Position numbers and translations under genes: made by a program. From the NCBI RefSeq assembly GCF_033118175.1, contig NC_083692.1, positions 87,586,501-87,650,500 on the forward strand: DNA of 64,000 nucleotides. Reading direction: 5' to 3'. The stretch's first letter is position 1, and each line of letters starts with the position of its first letter. The notes beneath the pieces were generated by a model that was not told where the DNA came from, ran no database searches, and saw only the letters and a program-made list of their open reading frames with translations. Source of the stretch: Dama dama. Lineage: Eukaryota > Chordata > Mammalia > Artiodactyla > Cervidae. Of the stretch, positions 1 through 10,540 are shown in pieces.

Positions 1-270
1 TTTGATCCCTGATCTGGGAGGATCCCACATGCTGCGGAGCAACTAAGCCCATGCACAACTGCTAAGCCTGTGCTCTAGAATCTGGTAGCTGCAGCTATGG
101 AGGCTGGCGCACCCTGGAGCCCGTGAGCCCGTGTCTGCAACAAGAGAAGCCTCTGCAAGGAGAAGCCCTCTCACTGCAACTACAGAGTAGCCCCCACTCT
201 CCACAACTAGAGAAAAGCCTGCACCTCAACGAAGGCCCAGCACAGCCAAAAATAAATAAAATCATTTAAA
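1..270 (+). mobile_element. CHR-2-type tRNA-derived SINE, cut by the window start
   Basis: The sequence has the B-box-like TTTGATCCCTG, the 'gatcccacatg' block, repeated 'gagcaactaagcc' and 'agagaagcc' units, and an A-rich AATAAATAAAAT tail. This is the body of the cetartiodactyl CHR family, a Pol III SINE mobilised in trans by a LINE. The tRNA head lies outside the window. Confidence 0.85.
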
Positions 271-779
271 ATAATAGTAAGAGAATTAAACAGGACAAAG
301 TAACTCCCCCCAAATACTTACCAATTACAGATGGCAAAAGAATAATATTGCAATGGAGAAGTCTGGCAGACACCATCCTCATCAAGGAATCAAAGTGAAT
401 GTCATTATGAATTAGACAAAGTGAATCCTGTCCCATCCTCCTACCTGGTAGGATGCAATGAGAAGATAGCATCGTAGAAGAGTGCTATGGAATTCCTGCC
501 AAAGATGCAGGATCTGAATCTAGTCATGAGAAACATTAGACAACTCCCGAAGAAGGGACATCCTCCAGCAGCCTGGTGGTCCTAAAAGTCACCGAAATAG
601 GAGAGACTTGACAACTAATTACAAGCATGCTTCTGTTCTGAATATTTTGCTACAAAGAATACCATGGCAAAGCATGAAAGGCGGCTGCAGATTAGGTGGT
701 AGCGATGCTTCTATGCTGATTTTCTGATTTTGATGGCTATAGTGTGGTTAGAGTATGTCTTTGTTTGTAGGAAATACAC
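271..779. other. Unique sequence, nothing recognised
   Basis: No repeat family, RNA gene or credible exon is visible. All short open frames are below chance length. Confidence 0.5.
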
Positions 780-958
780 AGACTTCCCTGGCAGTCCAGC
801 GTTAAGACTTCACCTTCCAATGCAGGGGGTGCAGGTTCGATCCCTGGTCGGGGTAAGATCCCACGTGCCTCAGCGACCAAAAATCCAAAGCATAGAACAG
901 AAGCAATATGATAACGAATTCAATAAAGACTTTAAAAAGCAGCTCATATAAAAAAAAA
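780..958 (+). mobile_element. CHR-1-type SINE with long 3' tail
   Basis: It starts with 'gacttccctggcagtccag', has a B-box-like GGTTCGATCCCTGG and 'agatcccacgtgcc', then the tail 'gaagcaatatgataac...caataaagactttaaaaa'. The same extended tail appears inverted at 49565-49758, so it belongs to the element. Confidence 0.8.
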
Positions 959-1778
959 TCTTTAAAAAGAAAAACGAATTCGGTGGACTTGGGGAATCAT
1001 TTCAGCAACTTATTCTTAATGGTTCAGGGGTGGGGGGGAAATGACTTTTTCTTTAAAGTATTTGCAACTTTGGTTTATGTAGGACATTGTTTCAAAATGA
1101 AAACTATTAAAAGCGAAAACAAATGAGTAACAAAAAGTGATAGGCCTTTCTTGGCTCAGTAGCTGGGGAGAACGGTTTAAGGCAGCTCTTCGTTGGTGCG
1201 AGGGCGCCCTCTTGTGGTTTTTATAGTACAATACAGCACCCGAGCACCGGGTTGGGTCTGGGATTTTGCTACTGTTTTCCAGATTTAGATATGCTCAAAG
1301 GTCATCCTATTCGGTCCCCTGTCTCAGGCCATGGTTTCTCTTTATCTAAACCATAAAAATACCTGTGTCCTCTGTCTTCAAAGTTCCAGAAGTGTCCTTT
1401 TCTGGCCCTGATGCTGGAAACTGCCCTTAGGATTGGACTCCTTGGAGGTTCTCTGGACAGACAGGGAGCGGTAAACCAGCATGATGAGGGGCTGGACCAG
1501 TGACAAAGGCTGTGGAGGATGGAGCTAGGTGGAAGGCTTGAAGCTGCCCCTAATGGTCTGCTTGGCCTTGGGGTCATCACTTCCCTGCTCCCAAGTTCAT
1601 TTTCTTTATTTCTGCATTGGAGACCAGGAACTTGCCCAGACTTTCACAGGAGCTAATGAGATAAAAATAATAGATCCCAGTTTCCACTTAATGGGTGACC
1701 ACATGTCCGAGGTGGCCTGGAAAAAGCCTGACTTGCACCTGCTGCCTGGCATTGTCACTAATGACCTCTCTCTCTCTG

Positions 1779-1779
<1 letters not shown>
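959..1779. other. Unique sequence
   Basis: No gene or repeat is recognised apart from the CTCF-like core at 1201-1217 and a short homopolymer G run near 1027. Confidence 0.5.
1201..1217 (-). promoter_or_regulatory. CTCF-like core motif
   Basis: The reverse strand reads CCACAAGAGGGCGCCCT, a near-perfect match to the CTCF core (CCASYAGRGGGCGC type). CTCF is a zinc-finger architectural protein. Binding is predicted from the motif only. Confidence 0.5.

Positions 1780-1828
<49 letters not shown>
1780..1828. repeat. (AC)n microsatellite, about 24 units
   Basis: An uninterrupted CA/AC dinucleotide run follows a short CT-rich stretch (ctctctctctgt). Uninterrupted runs of this length are usually polymorphic. 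Confidence 0.97.
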
Positions 1829-1830
<2 letters not shown>

Positions 1831-2445
1831 AAACATCTCAGTTTGAATGGTAAATCATTCGATCACCACCAAGTACAGATAATCTACCAAGTGGATGATA
1901 AATGAAATGGCCACCAGCCACCTGTGGGCTCTCTTTTAATGCATTTTCCAAGGCCTTCAGGATTCTGAACGTTTGTGGTTTCTTCTCACCCCTTCCCCTG
2001 GGTTTGATGCTTACAGGAGAAACGGGTACACACTCCTCTTACCCAGTCACAGAAAGCAAATCCTGGTCTGAGCTAAACCCATCTTAAGTGGCTGGACACC
2101 AGCTAGCTGGGAACTGGCTCCTTCACCAGAAAGCAGGAGTCTGGGCAGGTAGGTGGGCCCCAGGGGCCTTGGAAGTTTAGGTTACATGTTATCTATTGAA
2201 AAAAATTAGCATCATACTTTTGTGATGGAAGTAAGTGATAGCATCACTTGCCATCTCCCCAGGAAGGAGAGTTCACGACTTTGAGTCCCAGGGTCAGGGA
2301 GAGGAAGGCAGAGTAACAGCCTCTGTATGTTTCAGGGGCTGTCACCAGGTTTGGTCCATCCAGGGGGTGGACCTGGCTTTTCCCAGGGGGAGGGGGGAGA
2401 GAGCACTGGGGCTACAGTGCCTTGAGGATCAGAGAGGCAGTAACC
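1829..2445. other. Unique sequence
   Basis: No repeat or exon is recognised. Confidence 0.45.
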
Positions 2446-2453
2446 CAGTACAT

Positions 2454-2576
2454 TTGTAAGGCCTCCTCAGACAACCATTTTGCCTTTTTGCATTTCTTTT
2501 TCTTGGGGATGGTCTTGATCACTGCCTCATGTACAATGGTGCAAACCTCCATTCATAGTTCTTCAGGAACTCTGTC
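2454..2576 (-). mobile_element. BovB LINE, inverted 5' segment of a twin-primed insertion
   Basis: Read on the minus strand this encodes the lysine-rich linker between endonuclease and reverse transcriptase of BovB ORF2 (IKTIPKKKKCKKAKW-like). It lies head-to-head with the plus-strand BovB 3' end that follows. The pair is bracketed by 'cagtacat' at 2446-2453 and 3221-3228, so both pieces came from one insertion. Confidence 0.75.
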
Positions 2577-3220
2577 CCATCACTTCTGGTCCCATCACTT
2601 CATGGCAAATAGATGGGGAAACAATGGAAACAGTGAGAGACTTTATTTTGGGGGGCTCCAAAATCACTGCAGATGGTGACTGTAGCCATGAAATTAAAAG
2701 ATGCTTGCTCCTTGGAAGAAAAGCTATGACCAACCTAGATGGCATATGAAAAAAACAGAGACATCATTATGCCAACAAAGGTCCATCTGGTCAAGGCTAT
2801 GGTTTTTCCAGTAGTCATGTATGGATGTGAGAGTTGGACCATAAAGAAAGCTGAGCACTGAAGAATTGATACTTTTGAACTGTGACGTTGGAAAAGACTC
2901 TTGAGAGTCCCTTGGACTGCAAGGAAATCAAACTAGGCAATCCTAAAGGAAATTAGTCCTGAATATTCATTGGAAGGACTGATGCTGAAGAGGAAGTTCC
3001 AATATTTTGGCCACCTGATGCGAAGAGCCGACTCATTGGAAAAGACCCTGATGATGGGAAAGATTGAAGGCAGGAGGAAAACGGGATGGCATCACCAACT
3101 TGATGAACATGACTTTGAGCAAGCTCTGAGAGTTGGTGATGAACAGAGAGGCCTGGCATGCTGTAGTCCTTGGGGTCGCAAAGAGTCAGACATGACTGAG
3201 TGACTGAATTGAACTGAACT
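2577..3220 (+). mobile_element. BovB LINE, 3' end (ORF2 C-terminus and tail)
   Basis: It encodes decayed BovB ORF2 sequence from about 2590: a CESWTIKKAEH-like stretch, then YFGHLMRRADSLEKTLM, ending in 'cagacatgactgagtgactg' and the 'gaattgaactgaact' tail. Multiple stops and frameshifts make it non-coding. The junction with the inverted part carries a 15-base duplication (2574-2588 and 2589-2603). Confidence 0.92.
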
Positions 3221-3228
3221 CAGTACAT

Positions 3229-3780
3229 AGAGAATGGTGGGTGCCTCTTCCATTCGGAAAGGAGAGGAAGGGTTTGTAAAAGGTGGTGTCCTATGCCTGC
3301 TCCGCATGTGGGCAGGGCCTTGATGGGCTGGTGGTGAGAGTCAGGGGGCTGGACAGGGTCTTCAGCAGCTGTGAGTGCCGCCAGCCCCATGCAGCAGGGG
3401 ACAGAGAAGAAAGACCACAGAGTCATCTTCAGAGGAAGGGGCAGAGACAATGTAAACAGCCAGAGCCCAGACGATGGGCCAGGCCCTACTCTACATCCCC
3501 ACACACCATATGATCAGACTTTCTATAGCATCTACCAAAGGGGTGGAAAATAGGGTGCTACAGAAATACACAAAATTGGCCTTTATAAACAGGTTCAGGA
3601 GGCATGTGGATTCAGGTTGAGCTTGATTTAGGAAAACAAAGAACTGTGAGGTTTCTGGAACCCAAGTGTAGAGGAGGGAGTGGCCACAGACACCAAATGG
3701 GTTCCTCTGAGAGGGGCCAGGCCCTTAGGGAGCTGCGGGTGGGGTGCAGCAGATATTTGAAGTTAAAACCTCATTTTTCT
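3229..3780. other. Unique sequence
   Basis: G/C-moderate DNA with no repeat or exon recognised. Confidence 0.45.
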
Positions 3781-3790
3781 TTATTTTTTT

Positions 3791-3842
3791 AAATGTACAT
3801 TAAGGATATAGGTTTTTTAAATGTACATTCAAATGTACATTC
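3791..3842. repeat. Three short direct repeats of AAATGTACATT
   Basis: Copies lie at 3791-3801, 3819-3830 and 3831-3842; the last two are a perfect 12-base tandem (AAATGTACATTC). Each contains the palindrome TGTACA. Confidence 0.85.
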
Positions 3843-3904
3843 AGGTGAAAAGGGCATACGTTTTAGAAAAACAAGTAATATGAATGTTCACACGAAGGGT
3901 AATC

Positions 3905-3995
3905 TCACTGATCATTTAAGGGGTACCTTCCATGACCAGGAGCTTTAGAACAGACTCTCAAACCCTCACAAACACCCTGTAGAGAATCACTACCA
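3905..3995 (+). mobile_element. MIR SINE fragment (tentative)
   Basis: A degenerate match to the MIR core ('catttaagggg...ctctcaaaccctcacaaacaccctgtagagaa'), resembling the 'catttaatcctcacaacaaccctatgagg' region of MIR. Confidence 0.4.
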
Positions 3996-4945
3996 TCCAA
4001 AACATCAATGGGCCAACAGGGGCACGGGCCGGGGTCTCGGCTGAGCCCCCACAGGCAGGTCAGTGATGGGCTGCGATGGCCTGCTTGCATTCTGGCCACC
4101 ACACCCCAGGCCTCTCCAGGAGGAGCCATAGGCCAGCTCTGCCCCAGTCTCCCGTACATGCCTGGGACTTGGGCTCAAGCCTGCGGGGAGATTGGTGAAG
4201 TGGGGCCATGGAGAGAAGCCGCGTGGAGCGGTCTGAGGAGGCTGCTGCCCTCTGACGGTGCCCGGTGGGGGCCTGGGGACCGCTGGAGGTTGAAGCAGTC
4301 AGGAAGACAGGCTGGACGAGGGACAGGAGGGGAGCCAGGACATGTTGGAACCTGTGGGGGACTTCCTCCTGCATGACCCCCATTGGCATGACCCCCAACT
4401 CTGGACTTCACTTCTATCTTGCAAATCTTACCATTCAGACCCGGCAGGGAAGCATCTTCTGGGAAGGGCAGTTCTGAGCTTTAGAGGGGAGTGGAGGTGC
4501 CAGGTTGACAACCCAACCCCAAGCAGTAACTTGAGGACCTCGCTTCGGGGGGTGCTGGCATGGGGAAGGTGGTCTGGCAGCTGTGTATCTTTGGGAACCA
4601 TCTCCCCCTGCCCACCCCTCACACATGAGACACAGATGCACGGGCAGCCTGCAGGCCCCTCCTGCCCAGGGTCTGGGGCCAAAGCAGTTGGCCCAGGGTG
4701 AGTGGTGATGGTGACTGGGTCTCTGGCTCTAACATCCAGAGGGAAGAGAGGCTGGGGTGGGACTCTGGAGAAGGTCCTTCTCCCACTGGTTCCCTGTCTT
4801 CTCTGCTGTCTGCCTGTTCCTGAAGGGCCCTCCATGCTGCCCAGGAGGTCACAGAGCCGCCCTTCCTGGGTGGGGGCTACGGGACACAGCAGGGGAGGTC
4901 CCGGGAGAGCTGGCCATGCCTGGGGACAGGCTCCGGGGCCTAACT
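3996..4945. other. GC-rich unique sequence
   Basis: Several overlapping frames of 70-135 codons exist on both strands, but none has an exon signature and they conflict with each other, as expected for GC-rich non-coding DNA. Confidence 0.5.
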
Positions 4946-5246
4946 GTTGTCATTCAGTCGTTCAGTCATGTCGGACTCTTTGCAACCCCATGGACTGCAG
5001 GCTTCCCTGTCCATCACCAACTCCCAGAGCCTGCTCAAACTCATGTCCATCGAGTCAATGATGCCATCCAACCATCTTGTCCTCTGTCATCCCCTTCTCC
5101 TCCTGCCTTCAATCTTTCCCAGCATCAGGGAATTTTCCAATGAGTCAGCTCTTTGTACCAGGTGGCCAAAGTATCAGAGCTTCATCTTCAGCATCAGTCA
5201 GTCCTTCCAATGAATAATCAGGGTTGATTTCCTTTAGGATTCACTG
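4946..5246 (-). mobile_element. BovB LINE, truncated 3' end
   Basis: Minus-strand BovB terminus: 'cattcagtcgttcagtcatg' through the 'ccaatgagtcagctctttg' and 'ggtggccaaagtatc' blocks, ending in 'ttcctttaggattcac'. Only the ORF2 C-terminus and tail remain, with disrupted frames. Confidence 0.93.
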
Positions 5247-5856
5247 GGTGTCTGCTTCCTCAGAGCTGGGTCTGCTCACTCAGCCTCCTTCATTCTCTTC
5301 CTGGGAAGCAAAGTCCATCACCCCTCTCCCCTGCCAATCCCTCCCTGCCCCAAACACGAGACTTTTCCCATGAAAATAACCAACTGGGAAACGTACCTTT
5401 ATCACGAGGCCCAGGTGGGCAGCCCGGAGCAGAAAGTGCTGGGGCAAGGGTCACAACCAAGGCTGAGCCCAGCCCCCACTGCTGGGTGGTCAGGAACCTT
5501 CTGGTGTGTTTCTTCCCAAGGCTCTGACTTGGGTTTCCGCCTGCGATGAGTGAGAGGGCAGCTGCCTCATCGGCTGCGGGCAGAACTGGGGCAACAGGGG
5601 GAGCCCAGCCCCGAGCAGTGTTGAGCACGTGGCACACGCCCCATAGAGCACCAGGGAGCATGAAAGAGAGAAAATGCACTCAGGACTGGCTGGGGGCCCT
5701 GGTGAAGATGGTGAGAATTGAAAGTCTTCCCATGGAAAGAGTGGGGGCAGGTCTCTGTGCAGAAATGCAGGAGTGCAGACAGAGCCATGGAAAGGCGCCC
5801 TGGGTGGGTGCAGGGCGGGTCTGGGAGTGTTGGGGTTGTGAGTTAAGGGGAAGCGG
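5247..5856. other. Unique GC-rich sequence
   Basis: No repeat or exon is recognised between the two BovB copies. Confidence 0.45.
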
Positions 5857-5868
5857 CTGTTAGCAGTT

Positions 5869-6730
5869 CAGTTCAGTTCAGTTCAGTCACTCAGTCGTGT
5901 CTGACTCTTTGAGACCCTATGAATCGCAGCACGCCAGGCCTTCCTGTCCATTACCAACTCTCGGAGTTTACTCAAACACATGCCCATTGAGTCAGTGATG
6001 CCATCCAGCCATCTCATCCTCTGTCATCCCCTTCTCCTCCTTCTCCCAATCCCTCCCAGCATCAGGGTCTTTTCCAATGAGTCAGCTCTTTGTATCAGGT
6101 GGCCAAAGTACTGGAGTTTCAGCCTCAGCATCAGTCCTTCCAGTGAACACCCAGGACTGATCTCCTTTAGGATGGACTGGTTGGATCTCCTTGCAGTCCA
6201 AGGGACTCTCAAAAGTCTGTTCCAACACCACAGTTCAAAAGCATCAATTTTTCAGTGCTCAGCTTTCTTCACAGTCCAACTCTCACATTCATACATGACC
6301 ACTGGAAAAACCATAGCCTTGACCAGACGGACCTTTGTTGGCAAAGTAATGTCTCTGCTTTTTAATATGCTCTCTAGGTTGGTCATAACTTTCCTTCCAA
6401 GGAGTAAGCATCTTTTAATTTCATGGCTGCAGTCACCATCTGCAGTGATTTTGGAGCCCCAAAAAATAAAGTCTGACACTGTTTCCACTGTCTCCCCATC
6501 TATTTCCCATGAGGTGATGGGACCAGATGCCAAGATCTTAGTTTTCTGAATGTTGAGCTTTAAGCCAACTTTTTCACTCTCCTCTTTCACTTTCATCAAG
6601 AGGCTTTTAGTTCCTCTTCACTTTCTGCCATAAGGGTGGTGTCATCTGCATATCTGAGGCTATTGATATTTCTCCTGGCAATCTTGATTCCAGCTTGTGC
6701 TTCTTCCAGCCCAGCATTTCTCATGATGTA
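5869..6730 (-). mobile_element. BovB LINE, 5'-truncated, with target-site duplication
   Basis: About 860 bases of the BovB 3' end on the minus strand, starting with tandem 'gttca' units. The reverse-transcriptase active-site box YADD is still encoded at 6641-6652, and one frame (6252-6599) is open for 115 codons through the end of the RT and the linker. Flanks ctgttagcagtt (5857-5868) and ctgttagcggtt (6731-6742) are a 12-base TSD with one mismatch. Truncation removes the endonuclease, so it cannot move on its own. Confidence 0.95.
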
Positions 6731-6742
6731 CTGTTAGCGGTT

Positions 6743-7440
6743 AGCACACCATAAATGTTCAAGAGAGAGCACAGTTCTGGCTCTGGAGCGGGGAGAGGGC
6801 ACCTAAAGACAATGGAAGGCCTCAAGAGAGAAGCAGGATGACAAAGGACAAAGGGAGCAACCCACCAGGATCGCACAAGTCATCAATTACACACACTCAT
6901 GGTTTTCTCCCAGGCTTCCTTACAGTCCTGCAAAGCAAATCTTAACTGCTCCTCATCTTCATTTTCAAGCCCATACATTGCAAAGCCCTCTTTTTTTCAG
7001 AGGAGGAAACCAAGATTAAGAGGGGCAGTGATTTCTCCCAAGGCTCCCCAAGACAACATCAAAACTCCACCCCACATCTGTGGTTCAGAACTTGTGATCC
7101 AGGGGACCCAGCTGGACAAAGACTGGGAGCTGCAGGCTTGGGCAACAAGGCGTCTGAGTGACCTGGAGTGGAGAGCCCCCGGCGGGCCTAGTGGTGACCC
7201 TGGAGGAAGATGGAGAGGTAGGCTGGGAGGCAAGGCAGACACCCGGCAGAATGAAACTGCCAAAGCCATCCTGCCTGACTTACCGCACCAAAGCGCTCAG
7301 AGTATGTAGCCTTCTGGGTGGGGGGTGGTGACAGAGGTCCACAGGGTCTGGTGGGCAGAGCTCAGCTCAGACATGCCTCTGACACTGGGTGAGGCTTCTC
7401 TGTGCCAGAGTTTTTCACACACCTCCATTTCCCCAAGAGG
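6743..7440. other. Unique sequence
   Basis: Nothing firm. A weak MIR-like stretch (6960-7080) could not be confirmed. Confidence 0.4.
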
Positions 7441-7449
7441 ACATTATAT

Positions 7450-7590
7450 TCTCTACTTAACAGTTCAGAACACGGAGGCCCTGAGAAGTGAAGTCACTAG
7501 CCCAGGACCTCAAAAGAAAATGGTAGAACTATTCCACAAGCCAGGATCTTCTGTCTCTAATGCCAGTTTCTTTCCAAAATATGATCCACT
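7450..7590 (+). mobile_element. MIR-like SINE relic (tentative)
   Basis: It has MIR-like order: 'cagaacacggaggccctgag', 'gaagtgaagtcactagccc', then 'ccaggatcttctgtctc'. It is highly diverged. Confidence 0.4.
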
Positions 7591-7621
7591 GTTAATGAGA
7601 GCTGCTGATGATTGAGCAGGG

Positions 7622-7798
7622 ACCAAGAACAAGGCAGGTGCTTTACCTGGGTTACCGTCAATCTACATGACCCTCCCTCATCTTATGGAGTAGGAATCTC
7701 TGGTTCAGAGAGGGTAAGTGACATGTCTGAAGCCACAAAGCATTCAAGCCAGATCTTCCTCAACTCCAAAGCCCAAATTATTTTCTCTATAGCTTTTT
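7622..7798 (+). mobile_element. MIR SINE
   Basis: Recognisable MIR core: 'ctacatgaccctccctcat', 'ctggttcagagagggtaagtg', 'gaagccacaaagcattcaa' and 'cagatcttcct'. MIR is an ancient mammalian tRNA-derived SINE. Confidence 0.7.
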
Positions 7799-8459
7799 TC
7801 CTGAAGTGGGCATCCGTTGGTGTCCCAGAAAGGATGAAGACAAGGGATGTTGGTGAACAGATATTTTGGGAAGCATTGAGTTAGACAACCACCTTTAAGA
7901 CTTCTTGGAGGTTTAATCTATTTTTTTTTAATCTCTGAAAGTGGGAACTGGTGTGCTTACACTTAATTGGTCCACAGTCTCCTTTTATCATAAAACAATG
8001 CGTTAGTTAGGAATATGCAGAACTGCAGACAGAGAAACAGCCCCTCAGTAGCAGCCAGGAACCAGCAGAAACGGGCAGTCTGAGCTGATGTCGTGGCCCA
8101 GACATGGCACTGGAACCCAGGCTCCTTCTAGCCTCCTGCTCTGCCATCCTTCACAGGTATCTTCCACATCCACGGTGGCAAAATGACTGCAGCCCTTTCA
8201 GACACCACAGTTATGTTCCAGGTAGGAAGAGGCAAAGAGCAAAGGTGAGCGGAACCTTTATATCCCAGAAGCTCCCCCAGCAGACTTTTGCTACATCTCA
8301 TCTGCCAGAAGCATGTCACATGATCACCCTAACTGCAAGGGAGCCTGGAAGGTTGAGTAATTTTAAGGGCCCATTATCACCCAGAAGGAATTGGAGGTCT
8401 TTGGGTAAGGAGGAATGGGAAAATGGGTATGATAAAACTCCTGGAGTTGGTGTCCCATG
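7799..8459. other. Unique sequence
   Basis: No feature is recognised apart from a short T-run at 7921. Confidence 0.4.
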
Positions 8460-8479
8460 GAAATACTTTGGAAAATGAT

Positions 8480-8780
8480 GCTCTCCCTTCATGCCATCTC
8501 CTCTTATTTTTCTGCCCAATGACAGGCAACTCATTCTTCAAAGCCTACAATGGCCCCTCTGCAACCAAGGCTCTCAGATTCCTCCATCTCCCACCCTTGC
8601 CCCTCACTCCCTGGCAGATGAGGTGGCCCTGATCAGTCCACTGTGGGCTCTGCTAGGGTGAGGAGCAGGAATGTCCTCTGGATTGACTGCCTACCCATCA
8701 GCTGCTAGAGGGCAAGGACATGACCCGTTCCTGTCTGTGTCTACCAAGCCCTGGCACAAATGTCCAAAAAGAGCCTGAAC
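8480..8780 (+). mobile_element. L2 LINE 3' end (tentative)
   Basis: A diverged match to the L2 terminal region: 'cattcttcaaagcctacaatg', later 'gctagagggcaaggacatgacc' and 'ccaagccctggcacaaatg', in the expected order. Confidence 0.5.
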
Positions 8781-9293
8781 AGCTTTCAGAAGGAGAAAGT
8801 GGTTCAGGATGCCCTGCTTGGTTAGGAGAAGCAGGTGCCGATCTAAGCTGCCAAACTCAGAAAGTCAGGCATCATAATAAGGATCTGGGGGGCTTCTGGG
8901 GACCGAGGGTAGGGATGTGATCAGGGCTTAGGAAGGAATGCTGTAGAGTCCGGGAGGGCACCGGTGTCCTAGGCAGCCTTGCTCCATGTGCGCTCCTTCA
9001 TCCACAGGCCTGAAGCCCAGCCTTTTCTGCTTTTCCATCCAGGGAACAGAAATGAGATGCTACACTTCCGCTCCAGTGAGATCAGCTCCAGAGGCAAGCT
9101 GACTCTCTTAGCCTCAGTGCTAAATTGGGGGAGAGACTCTGATTGGTCCAGCTTGGGTCAAGTGTCACATTCATTCAATCGATTGTGCCCCTCAGCAGCT
9201 GGGGGGAGGGAGGGGAGGTTCATGTAATGCACAGATGGGAAGGACAATACAGGCAGACATCTCAAGATGTGACTACCCGACTTCAGGGTATAG
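8781..9293. other. Unique sequence with a possible ancient repeat relic
   Basis: The stretch at 9120-9175 ('gagactctgattggtccagc', 'gggtcaagtgtcac') resembles the old repeat seen at 11205-11800 and 23595-23980. It is too short to assign. Confidence 0.35.
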
Positions 9294-9386
9294 CAGGGGT
9301 CAGCAAATTATGACCCAGGCACTAAATCCAGCCTGCCAGCATTTGTATAAATCAAATGTTATTAGAACATAGCTATGCTCATTCAC
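9294..9386 (+). mobile_element. hAT-Charlie-type DNA transposon relic, left part
   Basis: It starts with CAGGGGTCAGCAAATTATGACCC and continues 'aaatccagcctgcc...ttagaacatagctatgctc', a non-autonomous hAT-Charlie family whose exact name I leave open. It is split by the Bov-tA insertion and resumes at 9631. Another copy lies at 54110-54310. Confidence 0.75.
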
Positions 9387-9618
9387 AGGGCTTGCTTCCC
9401 AGGTGGCACCAGTGGTAAAGAAACCGCTTGCCAATGTAGGAGATGTAAGAGACTCGGGTTCGATCCCTGGGTGGGGAAGATCCCCTGGAGGAGAGCATGG
9501 GAACCCACTCCAGTATTCCTGCCTGGTGAATCCCATGGACAGAGGAGCCTGGTGAGCTACAGTCCATAGGATCACAAAGAGTCAGACACGACTGAAGTGA
9601 CTTAGCACACATACATGC
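9387..9618 (+). mobile_element. Bov-tA SINE inserted in a hAT relic
   Basis: A tRNA-derived head ('gcttcccaggtggcaccagtgg', GGTTCGATCCCTGG) is joined to a BovB-derived body ('ccactccagtattcctgcctgg', 'cacaaagagtcagacacgactg'). The TSD atgctcattcac is perfect (9375-9386 and 9619-9630). Mobilisation depends on BovB enzymes. Confidence 0.95.
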
Positions 9619-9630
9619 ATGCTCATTCAC

Positions 9631-9756
9631 TGATGCACTGTCCATGGCTGCTTTTGTGATAGACCGCAGAACAGAAGAGTTATGCCATGGACTGTATGGC
9701 CTGCAAAGCCAGATAGTGACTATCTGGTCCGCACAAAACAAGTTTGTCAACAACTG
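9631..9756 (+). mobile_element. hAT-Charlie-type DNA transposon relic, right part
   Basis: It continues the element at 9294: 'gtccatggctgcttttgtg', 'tatggcctgcaaagcc', 'tgactatctggtcc', ending in 'gtttgtcaacaactg', complementary to the left terminal repeat. Confidence 0.75.
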
Positions 9757-9877
9757 CCCAGCACCCCGATTACAGGGAGGAGCTTGTCTGTCTAGGAGCT
9801 TGAGGGCAAATTGAAGGCAAGGATGTGCCATTCGGATCTGCATCCCCAAAGGCCACAGCACAGGTAGCTGATTGAGC

Positions 9878-9946
9878 AAAAGAAGGAAGGGAAGGAGAAA
9901 GGAAGGGAAGAAGGAAGGGAGGGAGGGAGAGGGGGAAGAGCGAAGG
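9878..9946. repeat. Purine-rich (GGAA/GGGA)n tract
   Basis: Low-complexity GA-rich sequence of irregular GAAGGAAGGGAGGGAGG units on the plus strand. Confidence 0.9.
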
Positions 9947-10425
9947 CAGAGGCGGTGCCCTTGCTGGTTCCCAGACCTCTCCCCTGGCTTTTGAGCAGAG
10001 TGGCGGGATGCTGGGGAAGGGGTTTCTCTCTCTCCGTTGGCTCAGCCCGCATCTGCTCCTAATTGAGGCGCAGTGGTACAAGCCTGATTGGGAATAGCAG
10101 GTGCCAGGACGTGGTGAACATTAGGGAATAGTCACTTGGCGGGCTCTGGAGCTGCCAAAACGAAAGTGTGCCGATGGGCCAGATGTGCGCTCATTACCAT
10201 CCGCTCTTCCTCAGCAACGTTTTAAGGGAACATTTGTTTGTGGAGGAAACACAGCTGTTCCCTGGGAAATGGGTTTCCCTCTTTGGGCAGAGGAGTCAGG
10301 GAGGGGCTGCAGTGGGAGGGACTCTGGAGCCGTCTAGGGAGCTGGCAGCTGGAGACTTTCCACCTGGCCAAGGGCAGGGGTTCAAGAGGACAGTGCCCAC
10401 TGTGACTGTCTCCACGTTCGTGTGA
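9947..10425. other. Repeat-poor stretch, weak conserved-element candidate
   Basis: The block 10060-10290 retains several CpGs and has 'cctaattgaggcgcag', 'tgcgctcattaccatccgc' and 'gggaacatttgtttgtgg'. No known repeat is visible. Conservation cannot be judged here. Confidence 0.3.
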
Positions 10426-10429
10426 AAGA

Positions 10430-10540
10430 GAACGTTAGCCCCATTTCTCAGAGGAGGAAGCCGAGGCCAAGGAAGGCCACATGAGCCTCCGCCAAGGCCA
10501 CCGAGCCCATGAGTGATGGTCCCCAAATGCAGGCTCCGTC
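10430..10540 (+). mobile_element. MIR SINE fragment
   Basis: MIR-like 'ccccatttctcagaggaggaa' and 'ccgaggccaaggaaggccac', matching the 'cccattttacagatgaggaaactgaggc' core. Confidence 0.5.

Noticed and set aside
1529..1846. 105-codon frame with a Thr-His repeat
   Set aside because: The repeat is the translated (AC)n microsatellite.
2454..3220. Two independent BovB insertions head-to-head
   Set aside because: A single TSD brackets both parts and none lies at the junction, so one twin-primed event is simpler.
5980..6549. 189-codon plus-strand frame
   Set aside because: Antisense of the minus-strand BovB at 5869-6730.
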